Assembly (NCBI RefSeq): GCF_003586445.1
Contig: NZ_CP030028.1
Coordinates: 4,964,826 to 5,028,825, forward strand
From: Bacillus sp. Y1
GTDB lineage: Bacteria > Bacillota > Bacilli > Bacillales > Cytobacillaceae
DNA length: 64,000 bases
Reading direction: 5' to 3'
Made by a program: the position numbers and the translations under genes. The notes under the pieces were generated by a model. That model ran no database searches. It worked only from the letters and a program-made list of their open reading frames with translations, and was not told the DNA's origin. Below, piece by piece: positions 1 to 9,560 of the stretch. Within the stretch, counting starts at the first letter, position 1, and every line of letters begins with the position of its first letter.

Positions 1-3000
1 AAGCAATGAACTTAATGGGTTATGACATGGCAACCCTTGGAAACCATGAGTTTAACTATGGTTTAGAATACCTTGATGAAGTATATGATGATGCGGACTT
101 CTCGTTCGTTAATGCGAACGTTTATGTGGATGATCATGATAGCGATCCAACCAACGATGTAAATAAATATACCCCTTATAAGATTATTGAGAAAAAAGTA
201 ACGGATGAAAACGGCAAAACAGCTGTTATTAAAATTGGTTATATCGGATTTGTTCCACCTCAAATCAACGAATGGGATAAAGCCAATCTTGATGGAAAAG
301 TTATTACAAAGAATGTCGTAGAATCTGCCGAACGTTTTGTTCCAATGATGAAGGAAGAAGGAGCCGACGTAATTGTTGCAATGGCTCACTCTGGCTTCAG
401 CGGCAATGAAACAAACACAGAAGATACGGTTTATGCATTAAGTAAGGTAGAAGGAATTGATGCCATTACCTTCTCACACACTCATAAAGTATTTCCTGCA
501 AAAGATGTTAGTTCACTAGATGCATTATTCAAAGGTGCTGATGGACAACCTCTACCTGGCGTAGACAATGCGAAGGGAACCATTAATGGCGTAGCTGCTG
601 TGCAAGCTGGTTACGGCGGTGGAGCTTTAGGTATTATCGACCTTACCCTACAAAAGGTAAAAGGAAAATGGTCTGTTGCAGACTCTCAATCCTCTACTAG
701 AGCCATTGATACCGTTCAACCAGACCAGGCAATCGTTGATGCTGTAAAAGATGTTCACGATGCTACGATTGACTATGTAAACACACCAATCGGTGAAACA
801 ACTGACGATATTTACAGCTATTTTGCCCTTGTACAAGATGACCCATCTATCCAAGTGGTTACAAACGCACAAAAATGGTATGTAGAAAAGTATATTGGTC
901 TAAATAAACCAGAATTAAAAGACCTTCCTATCCTTTCTGTTGGTGCGCCGTTTAAAGCAGGACGAAATGGAGTGGAAGAGTATACAGAAATTAAGCAAGG
1001 CGATTTAACGATTCGTAGCGCTGGTGACTTATACCTTTACGACAACACATTAAAAGCTGTGAAAGTAAAAGGTTCAGTTGTTAAGGAATGGATTGAGATG
1101 ACTGCAGGTAAATTTAATCAAATTGATCCTAGTAAAACAACTGCCCAAGAACTATTAAATCCAGCTTTCCCAGTTTATAACTTTGATGTCATTGATGGTG
1201 TTACTTATCAAATTGATGTTACACAACCTGCTAAGTATGCAACAAACGGTTCTCTATTAAACCCTGAATCTAGTCGTGTTGTAAACCTAGAGTACAACGG
1301 TGAACCAGTAGACCCTGAGCAAGACTTTATCGTTGTGACTAACAACTACCGTGCTGGTGGCGGCGGTAACTTCCCAGGACTAAAGGGGAGTGAATTAGTC
1401 GTTGATTCTGCGGATGAAAACCGTCAGATTTTAATGGATTATATTTCTGAAGAAAAAGTAATTACACCAACTGCCGATAACAACTGGTCAATCGCTCCTA
1501 TTTCAGGTGATATGAATGTAACATTTACAACTTCACCAAAGGCAGAACAGTACATTGGTGAAAATAGCCCATTCTCTTACACTGGTAACATTGATTCAAA
1601 AGGATTTGGTATCTTCAATATTGACCTAAATCGAGCTGTTAAGGTTCAGCTTTTAGGTGTAAATGATTTACACGGTCAGTTAGACACTGTGACAAAAGTT
1701 GGTACCTCTTTGGCTGGACAAATTGAATATACTGCTGGTGCGTTAAAGCAAGAAGAGGCTACTAACCCTAATACATTAATCATGCATGCTGGAGATATGA
1801 TTGGTGGGAGCCCTCTTATTTCGGCTCTTTTCCAAGATGAACCAACCATTGAAGTACTAGAAGCAATCGGCTTTGATGCTGGTACTCTAGGAAACCATGA
1901 GTTTGATGAAGGAATTGATGAATTAAAACGTATCATCAATGGTGGAGACCATCCAAACGGTAACCCTGGTTATGACGGGATCAACTTCCCTCTTGTGGCA
2001 GCAAATGCTTATGATACGAGAGACGGTAAGTTAATTACTGAACCGTATACTGTGCTTGAGACGGGTGGACAAAAGATTGGTGTTATCGGGGTTGTTACTC
2101 AAGAAACTCCTTCTATGATTGTTAGAAAAGGCAATGAGACTCTTCAAATTACGGATGAAGTAGAAGCTATTAACAAGTACACAGCTGAATTAAAGGCTCA
2201 AGATGTAGAAGCGATTGTTGTACTTGCACATAACCCAGCTACACAAACAGGCTATACAGATTCCTATGATGCTAGTAAAATCGCAGAACAAGTGAATGAT
2301 GAGGTAGACGTCATTTTTGCTGCTCACAACCATGTGAAAGTAAACCGTGTCGTTGATAATAAACTGATTGTACAAGCTTATTCTTACGGCTCTGCTTTCT
2401 CTGATGTGGAACTTGAAATTGATCCCTTCACAGGAGATATTTTCAAAAAATCAGCTGAAATTAAAACAGTTTACCAAGATAAATACACTCCGGATCCGGA
2501 AGTTGCTTCAATCATGAACAAGTATAAGGAAAAGGTAGAACCTATTAAAGCACAGGTGGTAGGACAATCTCTTACTACCCTTGAAAAAGGATACCCAACT
2601 GTTGCTAGTCAATATAGTGATCTGCCTTTAGGTAACTTAATCGCCGATGGCATGAAAGAGGCAATGGATTCTGACTTTGCGTTAATGAACGGTGGTGGAG
2701 TTCGCTCTCCTCTTGAAGCAGGTGAAGTGACATACGGTGATCTATTCGCTATTCAGCCTTTTGGTAATGTACTGAACAAAGTGAATCTAAGTGGTGAAGA
2801 TTTACGCGTCATCCTAGATGAGCAAATTACAGCAAGAGGTCTTGACTACCATATCTCTGGATTCAAGTATACGTACACATATGACGATGCTTCAAAAACA
2901 GGGAAAGTCGTGGATATCACTTTACCAGATGGAACTCCAATTGACCCAGCTAAAGAATATAGTGTGGTTGTAAACAACTATATGTACGGAAATATCAGCA

Positions 3001-3131
3001 CAAGCATTGGAAAGCTTTCTACCGATATGGAAGTGGGAGATGTGGATTTAGATGCGACTGTACAGTTTGTTAAATCATTAACTTCCCCTATTGACTACAA
3101 GTCTGAAGGAAGAATTCAAAGAGTAAACTAA
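1..3131 (+). CDS. YfkN-type bifunctional 2',3'-cyclic-nucleotide phosphodiesterase/5'-nucleotidase, 5' end cut by the window
   Basis: The frame is open to the window edge, so the true start lies upstream; at least 1042 residues are present, numbered here from the ATG at 6. Two complete-looking metallophosphatase/5'-nucleotidase units are fused in tandem. Unit one keeps GNHEF near residue 13 (its first metal motif is lost upstream) and a nucleotidase C-terminal domain to about residue 500. Unit two begins near residue 545 with a GVNDLHG metal motif, has HAGD, GNHEFDEG near 629 and AHNH, then a second C-terminal domain containing MNGGGVRS near 894. This tandem layout matches B. subtilis YfkN, an exported enzyme that dephosphorylates extracellular nucleotides. 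Unlike YfkN, I see no LPXTG-type sorting signal: the protein ends GRIQRVN. It may therefore be secreted or held in another way. A terminator follows directly. Confidence 0.9.
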   Translation, partial: AMNLMGYDMATLGNHEFNYGLEYLDEVYDDADFSFVNANVYVDDHDSDPTNDVNKYTPYKIIEKKVTDENGKTAVIKIGYIGFVPPQINEWDKANLDGKVITKNVVESAERFVPMMKEEGADVIVAMAHSGFSGNETNTEDTVYALSKVEGIDAITFSHTHKVFPAKDVSSLDALFKGADGQPLPGVDNAKGTINGVAAVQAGYGGGALGIIDLTLQKVKGKWSVADSQSSTRAIDTVQPDQAIVDAVKDVHDATIDYVNTPIGETTDDIYSYFALVQDDPSIQVVTNAQKWYVEKYIGLNKPELKDLPILSVGAPFKAGRNGVEEYTEIKQGDLTIRSAGDLYLYDNTLKAVKVKGSVVKEWIEMTAGKFNQIDPSKTTAQELLNPAFPVYNFDVIDGVTYQIDVTQPAKYATNGSLLNPESSRVVNLEYNGEPVDPEQDFIVVTNNYRAGGGGNFPGLKGSELVVDSADENRQILMDYISEEKVITPTADNNWSIAPISGDMNVTFTTSPKAEQYIGENSPFSYTGNIDSKGFGIFNIDLNRAVKVQLLGVNDLHGQLDTVTKVGTSLAGQIEYTAGALKQEEATNPNTLIMHAGDMIGGSPLISALFQDEPTIEVLEAIGFDAGTLGNHEFDEGIDELKRIINGGDHPNGNPGYDGINFPLVAANAYDTRDGKLITEPYTVLETGGQKIGVIGVVTQETPSMIVRKGNETLQITDEVEAINKYTAELKAQDVEAIVVLAHNPATQTGYTDSYDASKIAEQVNDEVDVIFAAHNHVKVNRVVDNKLIVQAYSYGSAFSDVELEIDPFTGDIFKKSAEIKTVYQDKYTPDPEVASIMNKYKEKVEPIKAQVVGQSLTTLEKGYPTVASQYSDLPLGNLIADGMKEAMDSDFALMNGGGVRSPLEAGEVTYGDLFAIQPFGNVLNKVNLSGEDLRVILDEQITARGLDYHISGFKYTYTYDDASKTGKVVDITLPDGTPIDPAKEYSVVVNNYMYGNISTSIGKLSTDMEVGDVDLDATVQFVKSLTSPIDYKSEGRIQRVN

Positions 3132-3138
3132 CACCCTT

Positions 3139-3173
3139 GCTCTCAGGAGATTACGTTCTCTTGAGAGCTTTTT
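3139..3173 (+). terminator. Rho-independent terminator of the nucleotidase gene
   Basis: Twelve-base arms (GCTCTCAGGAGA and TCTCTTGAGAGC, one G-T pair) enclose TTACGT and are followed by TTTTT. Confidence 0.9.
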
Positions 3174-3422
3174 CATGTTCGTTTATCCAGAAACACCCAC
3201 CCTTCTATATCAGAATAATCTTGATATTTACGACTGAGACGCTTTATATCATGCTGAGACGCTTTCTCGAGGCTACAACTTCCAATGGAAACGCTTACAC
3301 TAACTAATTGGAAGAAATGCTCCTAACATTTCTTGAACTCCTTGAATATGAAAATCATCGTGTTAGTATTAAATTCTGAGATACATTACGAACAAAAATA
3401 CGAACGCTATTGGAGAGATGAG
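3174..3422 (+). promoter_or_regulatory. Leader of the proCBA operon with a 12-bp direct repeat
   Basis: No gene is seen here. CTGAGACGCTTT occurs twice, at 3234-3245 and 3254-3265, 20 bp apart (two helical turns). No T-box sequence (the conserved TGG-ACCGCG motif) is visible, unlike the tRNA-Pro-controlled proBA leader of B. subtilis. The promoter could not be placed with confidence. Confidence 0.35.
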
Positions 3423-4280
3423 ATGATACACAATAAGACTCTTTGCTTTATAGGTGCAGGTTCAATGGCAGAAGCAATGATTGCTGGATTTGTTTTATCG
3501 GAAAGGATCCCAGCAGAAAATATTATTGCTACAAACCGCTCGAATGAACAAAGATTAGCTGCACTTGAAGTGAAGTATGGAATTAAAGGAATGAAGCTTG
3601 AACATTTACCGTTTGACCAAATAGATATTTTTATATTGGCAATGAAACCAAAAGATGTGGATCAAGCATTAAGCTATTTAAAACAACAAATTAAACCTAA
3701 CCAACTCATATTGTCAGTCCTAGCTGGAATTACAACAACATACCTAGAACAAAACCTTCATGATGACCAGCAAGTAGTTCGAGTGATGCCGAATACATCA
3801 AGTGCAATCGGTGAATCCGCTACTGCCCTATCCCCAGGTCATAAAACAGCAGAAAATCACGTACTTGAAACGAAAGAATTACTCAATTGCATTGGTTCCG
3901 TCTTTCAAATCGAAGAGAAAAATATGGATATTTTTACAGGGCTTGCGGGAAGTGGCCCGGCCTATTTCTATTATTTAATGGAGCATATGGAACAGCAAGG
4001 AGCAAAATCTGGCTTTGACTTAGAAACCACGAGACAAATTATCGCTCAAACGATTGTCGGAGCTGCAAAAATGGTTCAGGAACAAGATGAAACACCTGCT
4101 GTTTTGAGAGAAAAAGTGACCTCCCCTAACGGCACCACAGCTGCTGGCCTACAAGCACTAGATGTGAATGGCGGTGGAAGAGCAATAGCTAAAGCCGTCG
4201 AGTTTGCTGCCAAACGTTCAAAAGAAATTAGCGAGCAGATAAAAGAAAGTCTTTTAGTTAGATCCACCACAAATAAGTAG
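3423..4280 (+). CDS. proC: Pyrroline-5-carboxylate reductase
   Basis: It reduces 1-pyrroline-5-carboxylate to proline with NAD(P)H, the last step of proline synthesis, in the cytoplasm. The N-terminal Rossmann motif FIGAGSMA sits at residues 9-16. The C-terminal dimerisation domain carries GSGPAYFY near 175 and TSPNGTTAAGL near 235, both characteristic of the family. The length of 285 aa is normal (about 270-285). The frame opens at 3333, but ATG 3423 is preceded by GGAG at 7 nt and aligns with the family start, so it is preferred. It is the first gene of proC-proB-proA; proB follows after 31 nt. Confidence 0.95.
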   Translation: MIHNKTLCFIGAGSMAEAMIAGFVLSERIPAENIIATNRSNEQRLAALEVKYGIKGMKLEHLPFDQIDIFILAMKPKDVDQALSYLKQQIKPNQLILSVLAGITTTYLEQNLHDDQQVVRVMPNTSSAIGESATALSPGHKTAENHVLETKELLNCIGSVFQIEEKNMDIFTGLAGSGPAYFYYLMEHMEQQGAKSGFDLETTRQIIAQTIVGAAKMVQEQDETPAVLREKVTSPNGTTAAGLQALDVNGGGRAIAKAVEFAAKRSKEISEQIKESLLVRSTTNK

Positions 4281-4311
4281 AGATAGATAAATTGGTCTCA
4301 GGAGTGATAAA

Positions 4312-5442
4312 ATGACGACCCTTGATAACAGTAAGAAGCGGGTTGTAATAAAAGTAGGAAGCAGTTCCTTAACCAGTCGACATGGAGAAATTAGTCGGCG
4401 AAAACTTGAAAAACTAGCAGATGAAATTGCTCTATTAAAGGATGCTGGTCATGAAATTGTATTTGTATCCTCCGGAGCTGTCGCGGCTGGATATCGTAAA
4501 CTAGGCTGCATTAACCGCCCCACTTCTCTCCCAGAGAAGCAAGCGGCTGCCTCTATTGGCCAAGGATTATTAATTGAAGCCTATTCAGAGATTTTCCTAT
4601 CCCACGGCTATATTGCCTCACAGATATTAATTACACGTAGTGATTTTTCCGATGAAACCCGGTATCACAATGTTCGAAACACACTGAATGTATTATTAGA
4701 ACGAGGAATTATTCCAATTGTTAATGAAAACGACACCGTTACAGTCGACAGGTTGAAGTTTGGTGATAATGATACTTTATCTGCTAAAGTAGCTGGTTTA
4801 ATTGAAGCTGACCAATTGATCATTTTATCTGATATAGATGGCCTTTACGATTCAGATCCCCGCAAAAATGAACATGCCAAACTTCTAGAAAAAATATACG
4901 AAATTACACCTGAAATTGAACAAGGTGCAGGTGGTTCGGGAAGTCTTGTTGGAACAGGAGGAATGAAGTCTAAGATTGATGCTGTGAAGATTGCTATGGC
5001 TTCAGGTATTAGTACGTTTCTTGGCAAAGCAACCATTTCAAATATATTAAATGATGCCGTTCAAGGTACCGCCAAAGGGACTTATTTCGAAGTTTCTACC
5101 GAGACGGTCAACTTAGATCAAAAGAAACAATGGATTGCCTTTCACTCCGGTCCAAAGGGAGAAATTTTCATAAACGAACATGGAAAGCTCTCCATTGTTG
5201 AGTGTAAACAGAGCATCCTATCTTCCCATATTGAGAAGGTGAACGGACGGTTTGAAAATGGTTCTGTTATTCGAATCCTAGATCACCAGGGCGAAAGAGT
5301 TGGATTAGGTGTAGTGAATTATTCAACTGAAGAACTTGAGCTGATGATGAAATCTATAGGTAAAGAATTGAGGAATGATGAGGTTGTTCAATTCGAACAC
5401 TTTGTGTGTGAACTAGAACTATCACTGCCTGTTGTCATATAA
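4312..5442 (+). CDS. proB: Glutamate 5-kinase
   Basis: It phosphorylates glutamate to gamma-glutamyl phosphate, the committed step of proline synthesis. The amino-acid kinase domain covers about residues 10-255, with VIKVGSSSL at 12-20, SSGAVAAG near 50, NENDTV near 140 and the GTGGMKSK substrate loop near 215. A PUA domain follows at about 277-355, typical of proB. At 376 aa it is of normal length. GGAG lies upstream of the ATG. It sits between proC and proA; its stop is 13 nt before the proA start, so the two are probably translationally coupled. Gene order proC-proB-proA resembles the osmostress proHJA clusters of some bacilli. Confidence 0.95.
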   Translation: MTTLDNSKKRVVIKVGSSSLTSRHGEISRRKLEKLADEIALLKDAGHEIVFVSSGAVAAGYRKLGCINRPTSLPEKQAAASIGQGLLIEAYSEIFLSHGYIASQILITRSDFSDETRYHNVRNTLNVLLERGIIPIVNENDTVTVDRLKFGDNDTLSAKVAGLIEADQLIILSDIDGLYDSDPRKNEHAKLLEKIYEITPEIEQGAGGSGSLVGTGGMKSKIDAVKIAMASGISTFLGKATISNILNDAVQGTAKGTYFEVSTETVNLDQKKQWIAFHSGPKGEIFINEHGKLSIVECKQSILSSHIEKVNGRFENGSVIRILDHQGERVGLGVVNYSTEELELMMKSIGKELRNDEVVQFEHFVCELELSLPVVI

Positions 5443-5455
5443 AAGGAGGAATAAC

Positions 5456-6718
5456 ATGTCAGTAACAAAGGAACTCACAAATGTTGAAGCGCAAGCCATT
5501 GCTGCAAAAAAAGCAGCAAAAGTCCTTAGCCAATTATCAACTTCTGAAAAAAATACAGTTTTGCATGTTCTAGCCGACGCGTTAGTAACAAAGACCGAAG
5601 TGATTTTAGAGGCAAATAAGCTAGACTTAGATGCGGGCCGAGCAAAAGGCTATGACGCCGCCTACATGGATCGTCTGGCCCTTTCTAAAGAAAGAGTATT
5701 GGAATTTGCTGAAGGTCTACGACAAGTAGCTACTCTAGAGGATCCAACGGGGAGGATTCTATCAAGTTGGATATTAGACAATGGTTTATTGGTTGAAAAA
5801 GTAACCGTTCCATTAGGTGTTATAGGAATGATCTATGAGGCACGTCCAAATGTGACCGTTGATGCCACCGGTCTTGCCCTCAAATCGGGAAATGCTATTG
5901 TCTTAAAAGGCGGATCATCTGCTTTATCATCAAACCAAGCAATCGTTCAAGTCATGCATGAAGCACTAAAACACACCTTGGTTCCAAAAGAGGCTGTTCA
6001 ATTCATCGCAAGTACAAATCGCGAAGCTACTCAGCAGCTTTTCACTATGAAGCAACATATCGATGTACTCATTCCTAGAGGTGGAGCTTCTCTTATAAAC
6101 GCGGTGGTGAATCAAGCAACCGTTCCTGTACTCGAAACTGGCGTTGGAAACTGCCACTTATACATTGATGTTGAAGCAGATGTTGATAAAGCATTAAACA
6201 TACTCATTAATGCGAAAACGGACCGTCCTGCTGTATGTAATGCATTAGAGACAGCCATTATTCATAAAGATTGGCTTACCAAAAACAAAAGTCATCTTGT
6301 TGAGATTTTCAATAAACATGGAATTATCGTTCATGGCGATAAAACGGCTCAAACCTATATACCAAATGCCTTCCCAGCGACGGAGGAAGATTGGGCAAAC
6401 GAATATTTAAGCTTAGACTTAGCCGTCAAAACCGTTAACAACGTTGAAGAAGCAATTGACCATATTGAAGTATACGGAACCAAGCATTCCGAAGCAATTG
6501 TAACCGAGAATAAAGAAACAGCGAAAAAATTTATGAGTTTAGTAGATGCATCAGCTATATACCATAATGCATCCACACGGTTTACGGATGGCGGAGCACT
6601 TGGATTTGGAGCAGAGATTGGAATTTCTACTCAAAAGCTACATGCTCGCGGACCAATGGGCTTACCTGCCTTAACAACAGTGAAATTTATGATGTCTGGT
6701 AACGGACAAATACGATGA
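5456..6718 (+). CDS. proA: Gamma-glutamyl phosphate reductase
   Basis: It reduces gamma-glutamyl phosphate to glutamate 5-semialdehyde with NADPH, the second step of proline synthesis. It belongs to the aldehyde-dehydrogenase superfamily. YEARPNVTVDA near 127 and the catalytic cysteine in RPAVCNALE (about residue 260) are visible. The length is 420 aa, usual for ProA. ATG 5456 has an excellent AAAAGGAGG site; an upstream ATG at 5432 in the same frame overlaps proB and lacks one. Last gene of the operon. Confidence 0.95.
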   Translation: MSVTKELTNVEAQAIAAKKAAKVLSQLSTSEKNTVLHVLADALVTKTEVILEANKLDLDAGRAKGYDAAYMDRLALSKERVLEFAEGLRQVATLEDPTGRILSSWILDNGLLVEKVTVPLGVIGMIYEARPNVTVDATGLALKSGNAIVLKGGSSALSSNQAIVQVMHEALKHTLVPKEAVQFIASTNREATQQLFTMKQHIDVLIPRGGASLINAVVNQATVPVLETGVGNCHLYIDVEADVDKALNILINAKTDRPAVCNALETAIIHKDWLTKNKSHLVEIFNKHGIIVHGDKTAQTYIPNAFPATEEDWANEYLSLDLAVKTVNNVEEAIDHIEVYGTKHSEAIVTENKETAKKFMSLVDASAIYHNASTRFTDGGALGFGAEIGISTQKLHARGPMGLPALTTVKFMMSGNGQIR

Positions 6719-6725
6719 TATAACG

Positions 6726-6764
6726 AAAAAGACGATCATGATGAGGGATGTTCTCATGATCGTC
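6726..6764 (-). terminator. Convergent terminator between proA and natB
   Basis: Perfect arms GACGATCATGA / TCATGATCGTC lie at 6731-6764. On the - strand they are followed by TTTTTC, so the hairpin mainly ends natAB; it can also serve proA on the + strand, where the T-tract is poorer. Confidence 0.85.
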
Positions 6765-6773
6765 CTTCTAATT

Positions 6774-7931
6774 TTAATTCATTACCCATTTATCCTTAAG
6801 GAAGAGGATTCTACAAACAATAAAGACGATTGCTAAGAGGAGAAGATTGCTCCCTAGGGACACAAGAATATGTTCATAATCTACAATACCGAATAATAAT
6901 TCCTTCAGTAAGCTAAACAGATTAAGTACTGGGATAGCAAAATGATGAAACCCAAATTCATTTATACCTATTCCCGTCGTAATCATAACAGGAAATACGG
7001 CAATCATCATAATCGGGGAACTATAGCTTTGAGCTTCTTTTACTGTTTTTCCAATAATACTCGTTAACATTAGTAGAGAGGCGGAAAACATTGCATAGAC
7101 GATGATAACGAGTACACATACGCTAATAATTATCGGCATGTTATCACCAAAAGAAACTGCTTTCTTAAGATGTTCGGTTAGGAAAAATATCTCCAAACTC
7201 ACTACAATTAACGTAACAAAACCAATGATTGCTCCAATGGAAGAGATGGTTAACCATTTGGATAATAACAAGGTAGCCCGATTTACTGGTGTCATCAAAA
7301 GGGCTTCCATGGTCTTCTTTTCTTTTTCTCCAGCAAATAAATCAGCTGCAGCTGGAGCTGACCCTACCCCAATAGCAATCGATAATATTAGTGGAATTAG
7401 CATGGCAAGAAGGTCAATACTAGGGTCCTCTTCTGAAATTTCTCTTTGCTCAACATGAAATGGATGCACAAGATCTAAATTTGCTCCCTCTGCTTCAAGT
7501 CGGTTTGCTATAATCTGCTTTTCATAATGATCAAGGGCTTCTGTAACCATGCCCATTAAAATAGTTGAGTTTTGACTGAATGAATCCCCAATTAATGTGA
7601 GCTTTGCTTCTTCCCCATTTTCTATAGAGTTCAAAAACCCAGAGCTCACAATTAGAGCTCCCTGAGCTTCTCCACTCTCTACCGTCTTTTCTGGTTTATC
7701 AGATTTCAACAGACTAATATTTTCAAAAGGAACAAAGATACTTTCTACTTCAGGTGTAATACTATTCTCCACTGCAAGCTTATATTCTTCCCCTTCCCCA
7801 TCTGAAACCATATTCTCATAAAACAAGGTTAATCCTGTCATCATAATAATTGGTAGAAATACAGTTAACAATAATGTCCGTCTATCTCGAAAGCTATCTT
7901 TCATTTCTTTCAAATAGATATTAAGAAGCAT
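6774..7931 (-). CDS. natB: NatB-type ABC-2 transporter permease
   Basis: Membrane subunit of an ABC exporter. In B. subtilis NatAB is a Na+ exporter, and substrate here is inferred from that match. One N-terminal membrane segment (about residues 19-40) is followed by a large extracytoplasmic domain to about 170. Five or six further membrane segments follow to the C-terminus, with the GEKEKKTMEALLMTPV coupling motif of ABC-2 permeases after the second. It is 385 aa (B. subtilis NatB 386). It overlaps the natA stop by 11 nt. With natR/natK divergent next door, the arrangement reproduces the B. subtilis nat locus. Confidence 0.88.
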   Translation of the reverse strand: MLLNIYLKEMKDSFRDRRTLLLTVFLPIIMMTGLTLFYENMVSDGEGEEYKLAVENSITPEVESIFVPFENISLLKSDKPEKTVESGEAQGALIVSSGFLNSIENGEEAKLTLIGDSFSQNSTILMGMVTEALDHYEKQIIANRLEAEGANLDLVHPFHVEQREISEEDPSIDLLAMLIPLILSIAIGVGSAPAAADLFAGEKEKKTMEALLMTPVNRATLLLSKWLTISSIGAIIGFVTLIVVSLEIFFLTEHLKKAVSFGDNMPIIISVCVLVIIVYAMFSASLLMLTSIIGKTVKEAQSYSSPIMMIAVFPVMITTGIGINEFGFHHFAIPVLNLFSLLKELLFGIVDYEHILVSLGSNLLLLAIVFIVCRILFLKDKWVMN

Positions 7932-8673
7932 GGTGATTGTTCCCCCTTACTAACTTACTCATAAAAATATAATTCAAATCACGACTACCTTCTGATTTGT
8001 ATAAGTCTTCAATATTTCCATGATAAATAAGCTCACCCATATGCATCATCGCCACAGAGTCACATAGCATAGAAACTTCCTCCATAATATGACTTGAAAA
8101 GATAATCGTCTTCCCTTTATGCTTGAGCTGGTGAACAAGCTGGCGGAATACATTCGAAGATGTGATATCAAGCCCTGTCGTTGGCTCATCAAATAGGATA
8201 ATTTCAGGATCATGAAGTAACGTCCTAGAGATGGCTACCTTTTGACGCATTCCTTTTGAAAAACCTCCTACTTTTCTATCTAGGTAGTCTCTCATTCCAA
8301 ACATCCTGGCCAGTTCATCGATACGCACCTTTGTTTCGTGCCGACTTAACCCATACAGCATAGCAAAATACTCTAGATTTTCACGGGCCGTCAATCGTTC
8401 ATATAACCCGGTTTCACCTCCAAAAAGAACCCCAATCCTCTTCTTCACTTCATTGCCACTGCTTTTTGTATCGTATCCACACACACTTACTTTTCCTTCT
8501 GTAGGCTCAAGAAGTGTAGCAATCGTTCGTAATAGTGTTGTCTTTCCAGCTCCATTTTCTCCAAGAAGCCCTACCACTTGCCCTTCCTTAACTGACAGTG
8601 AAACATGCTTTAATGCTGTTACTGATGTTTTTTTTCCTTCAAACTTCCTTGTGACTTGTTGGATTTCGATCAT
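7921..8673 (-). CDS. natA: NatA-type ABC transporter ATP-binding protein
   Basis: ATPase subunit for NatB. Walker A GENGAGKTT near 40, signature SKGMRQKVA near 136 and Walker B IILFDEPTTGLD near 155 are all present; the H-loop follows in SSHIMEE. Length is 250 aa. The frame can start at GTG 8682, but ATG 8673 has GGAG at 8 nt and is preferred. First gene of natAB. Its promoter must lie in the 8683-8853 divergent region that also serves natR. Confidence 0.9.
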   Translation of the reverse strand: MIEIQQVTRKFEGKKTSVTALKHVSLSVKEGQVVGLLGENGAGKTTLLRTIATLLEPTEGKVSVCGYDTKSSGNEVKKRIGVLFGGETGLYERLTARENLEYFAMLYGLSRHETKVRIDELARMFGMRDYLDRKVGGFSKGMRQKVAISRTLLHDPEIILFDEPTTGLDITSSNVFRQLVHQLKHKGKTIIFSSHIMEEVSMLCDSVAMMHMGELIYHGNIEDLYKSEGSRDLNYIFMSKLVRGNNHHAS

Positions 8674-8742
8674 AATTTTCACTCCAATGTCTCGATTTCA
8701 TATGTTCATTCTACAAAGAAGCTTACATAAATTCTTTAACTA

Positions 8743-8771
8743 TGTCGTGAATATTCCTTTTTCTGTCGTGA
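8743..8771. promoter_or_regulatory. Candidate NatR operator: two direct repeats 21 bp apart
   Basis: TGTCGTGA occurs at 8743-8750 and again at 8764-8771, in direct orientation and two helical turns apart. That is the usual geometry of LytTR-domain operators, and the site lies between natA and natR, whose product is a LytTR regulator. Binding is inferred. Confidence 0.5.
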
Positions 8772-8853
8772 AAATGCCAAAATTACCCTTAGAGATGATA
8801 AAATAAACATCATACACGTACAATTTTGTGCAAGAAAACATGGAGAGATGAGT

Positions 8854-9552
8854 ATGAGAGTAGGTTTAGTGGATGATCGATTCATTGATCTTGAAAAGCT
8901 AAGTGGAATTGTTTCCGGCATCGAGGGAGTAGAAATTATCTTTTCTACTATATCTGCTAAGGTGGCCTATGAATCAATTAAAAAAGAGGAAATAGATTTG
9001 CTAATTGCTGATATTGAAATGCCTAATTTATCAGGCTACGAGCTTGCTGATATTATTCATTCTCATGCACTTAATATTTCCGTTATATTTGTTACCGGAA
9101 ACAGCGGGTATGCTGTTCATGCGTTTGAACTAAATGTACATGATTACATTATGAAGCCATATACACGTGAACGGCTTATTCAATCAATCGAACGGTTAAA
9201 AGAGAAAACGAAGTCTACTGAAATTATTGGAAGACTTTATATTAAACAGCAAAACGATATTCATATTATCCAGAAGAAAGATATTGTCTTTATCGAACGT
9301 TCTGGAAGATCAACAACGATTTACACGAAAACAGATGAAATAAAAACCTATCTCACTCTGAATGAACTAGAAGGAGAATTACGAGAAAGAGATTTCCTCA
9401 GGTCACACAGATCCTTTATTATTAACATCCATTATGTAAAAAATTTCTCTCTCTATGCGAAAAATTCATATATTGTAAGCTTTGAGGGGTTAGAAGCTCA
9501 AGCCATGATTACAAAGGAGAAGGTTAGTTATTTGCAGGAGCATTATTTTTAG
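8854..9552 (+). CDS. natR: LytTR-family response regulator NatR
   Basis: Cytoplasmic transcription regulator of a two-component pair. The receiver domain (about 1-120) shows the acidic pair DD at 7-8, the phospho-acceptor Asp in LLIADIEMPNLSG near 54 and the KPYTRE lysine near 105. A LytTR DNA-binding domain follows (about 130-230), with RSHRSFIIN typical of the family. Length 232 aa matches NatR. ATG 8854 is chosen because GGAG sits 8 nt before it; ATG 8848 is too close. natK follows after 8 nt. It is expected to activate natAB through the repeats upstream. Confidence 0.87.
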   Translation: MRVGLVDDRFIDLEKLSGIVSGIEGVEIIFSTISAKVAYESIKKEEIDLLIADIEMPNLSGYELADIIHSHALNISVIFVTGNSGYAVHAFELNVHDYIMKPYTRERLIQSIERLKEKTKSTEIIGRLYIKQQNDIHIIQKKDIVFIERSGRSTTIYTKTDEIKTYLTLNELEGELRERDFLRSHRSFIINIHYVKNFSLYAKNSYIVSFEGLEAQAMITKEKVSYLQEHYF

Positions 9553-9560
9553 GGGTGCAT

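Noticed and set aside
3333..3422. Upstream extension of proC by 30 codons
   Set aside because: ATG 3423 has the ribosome site and matches the family start.
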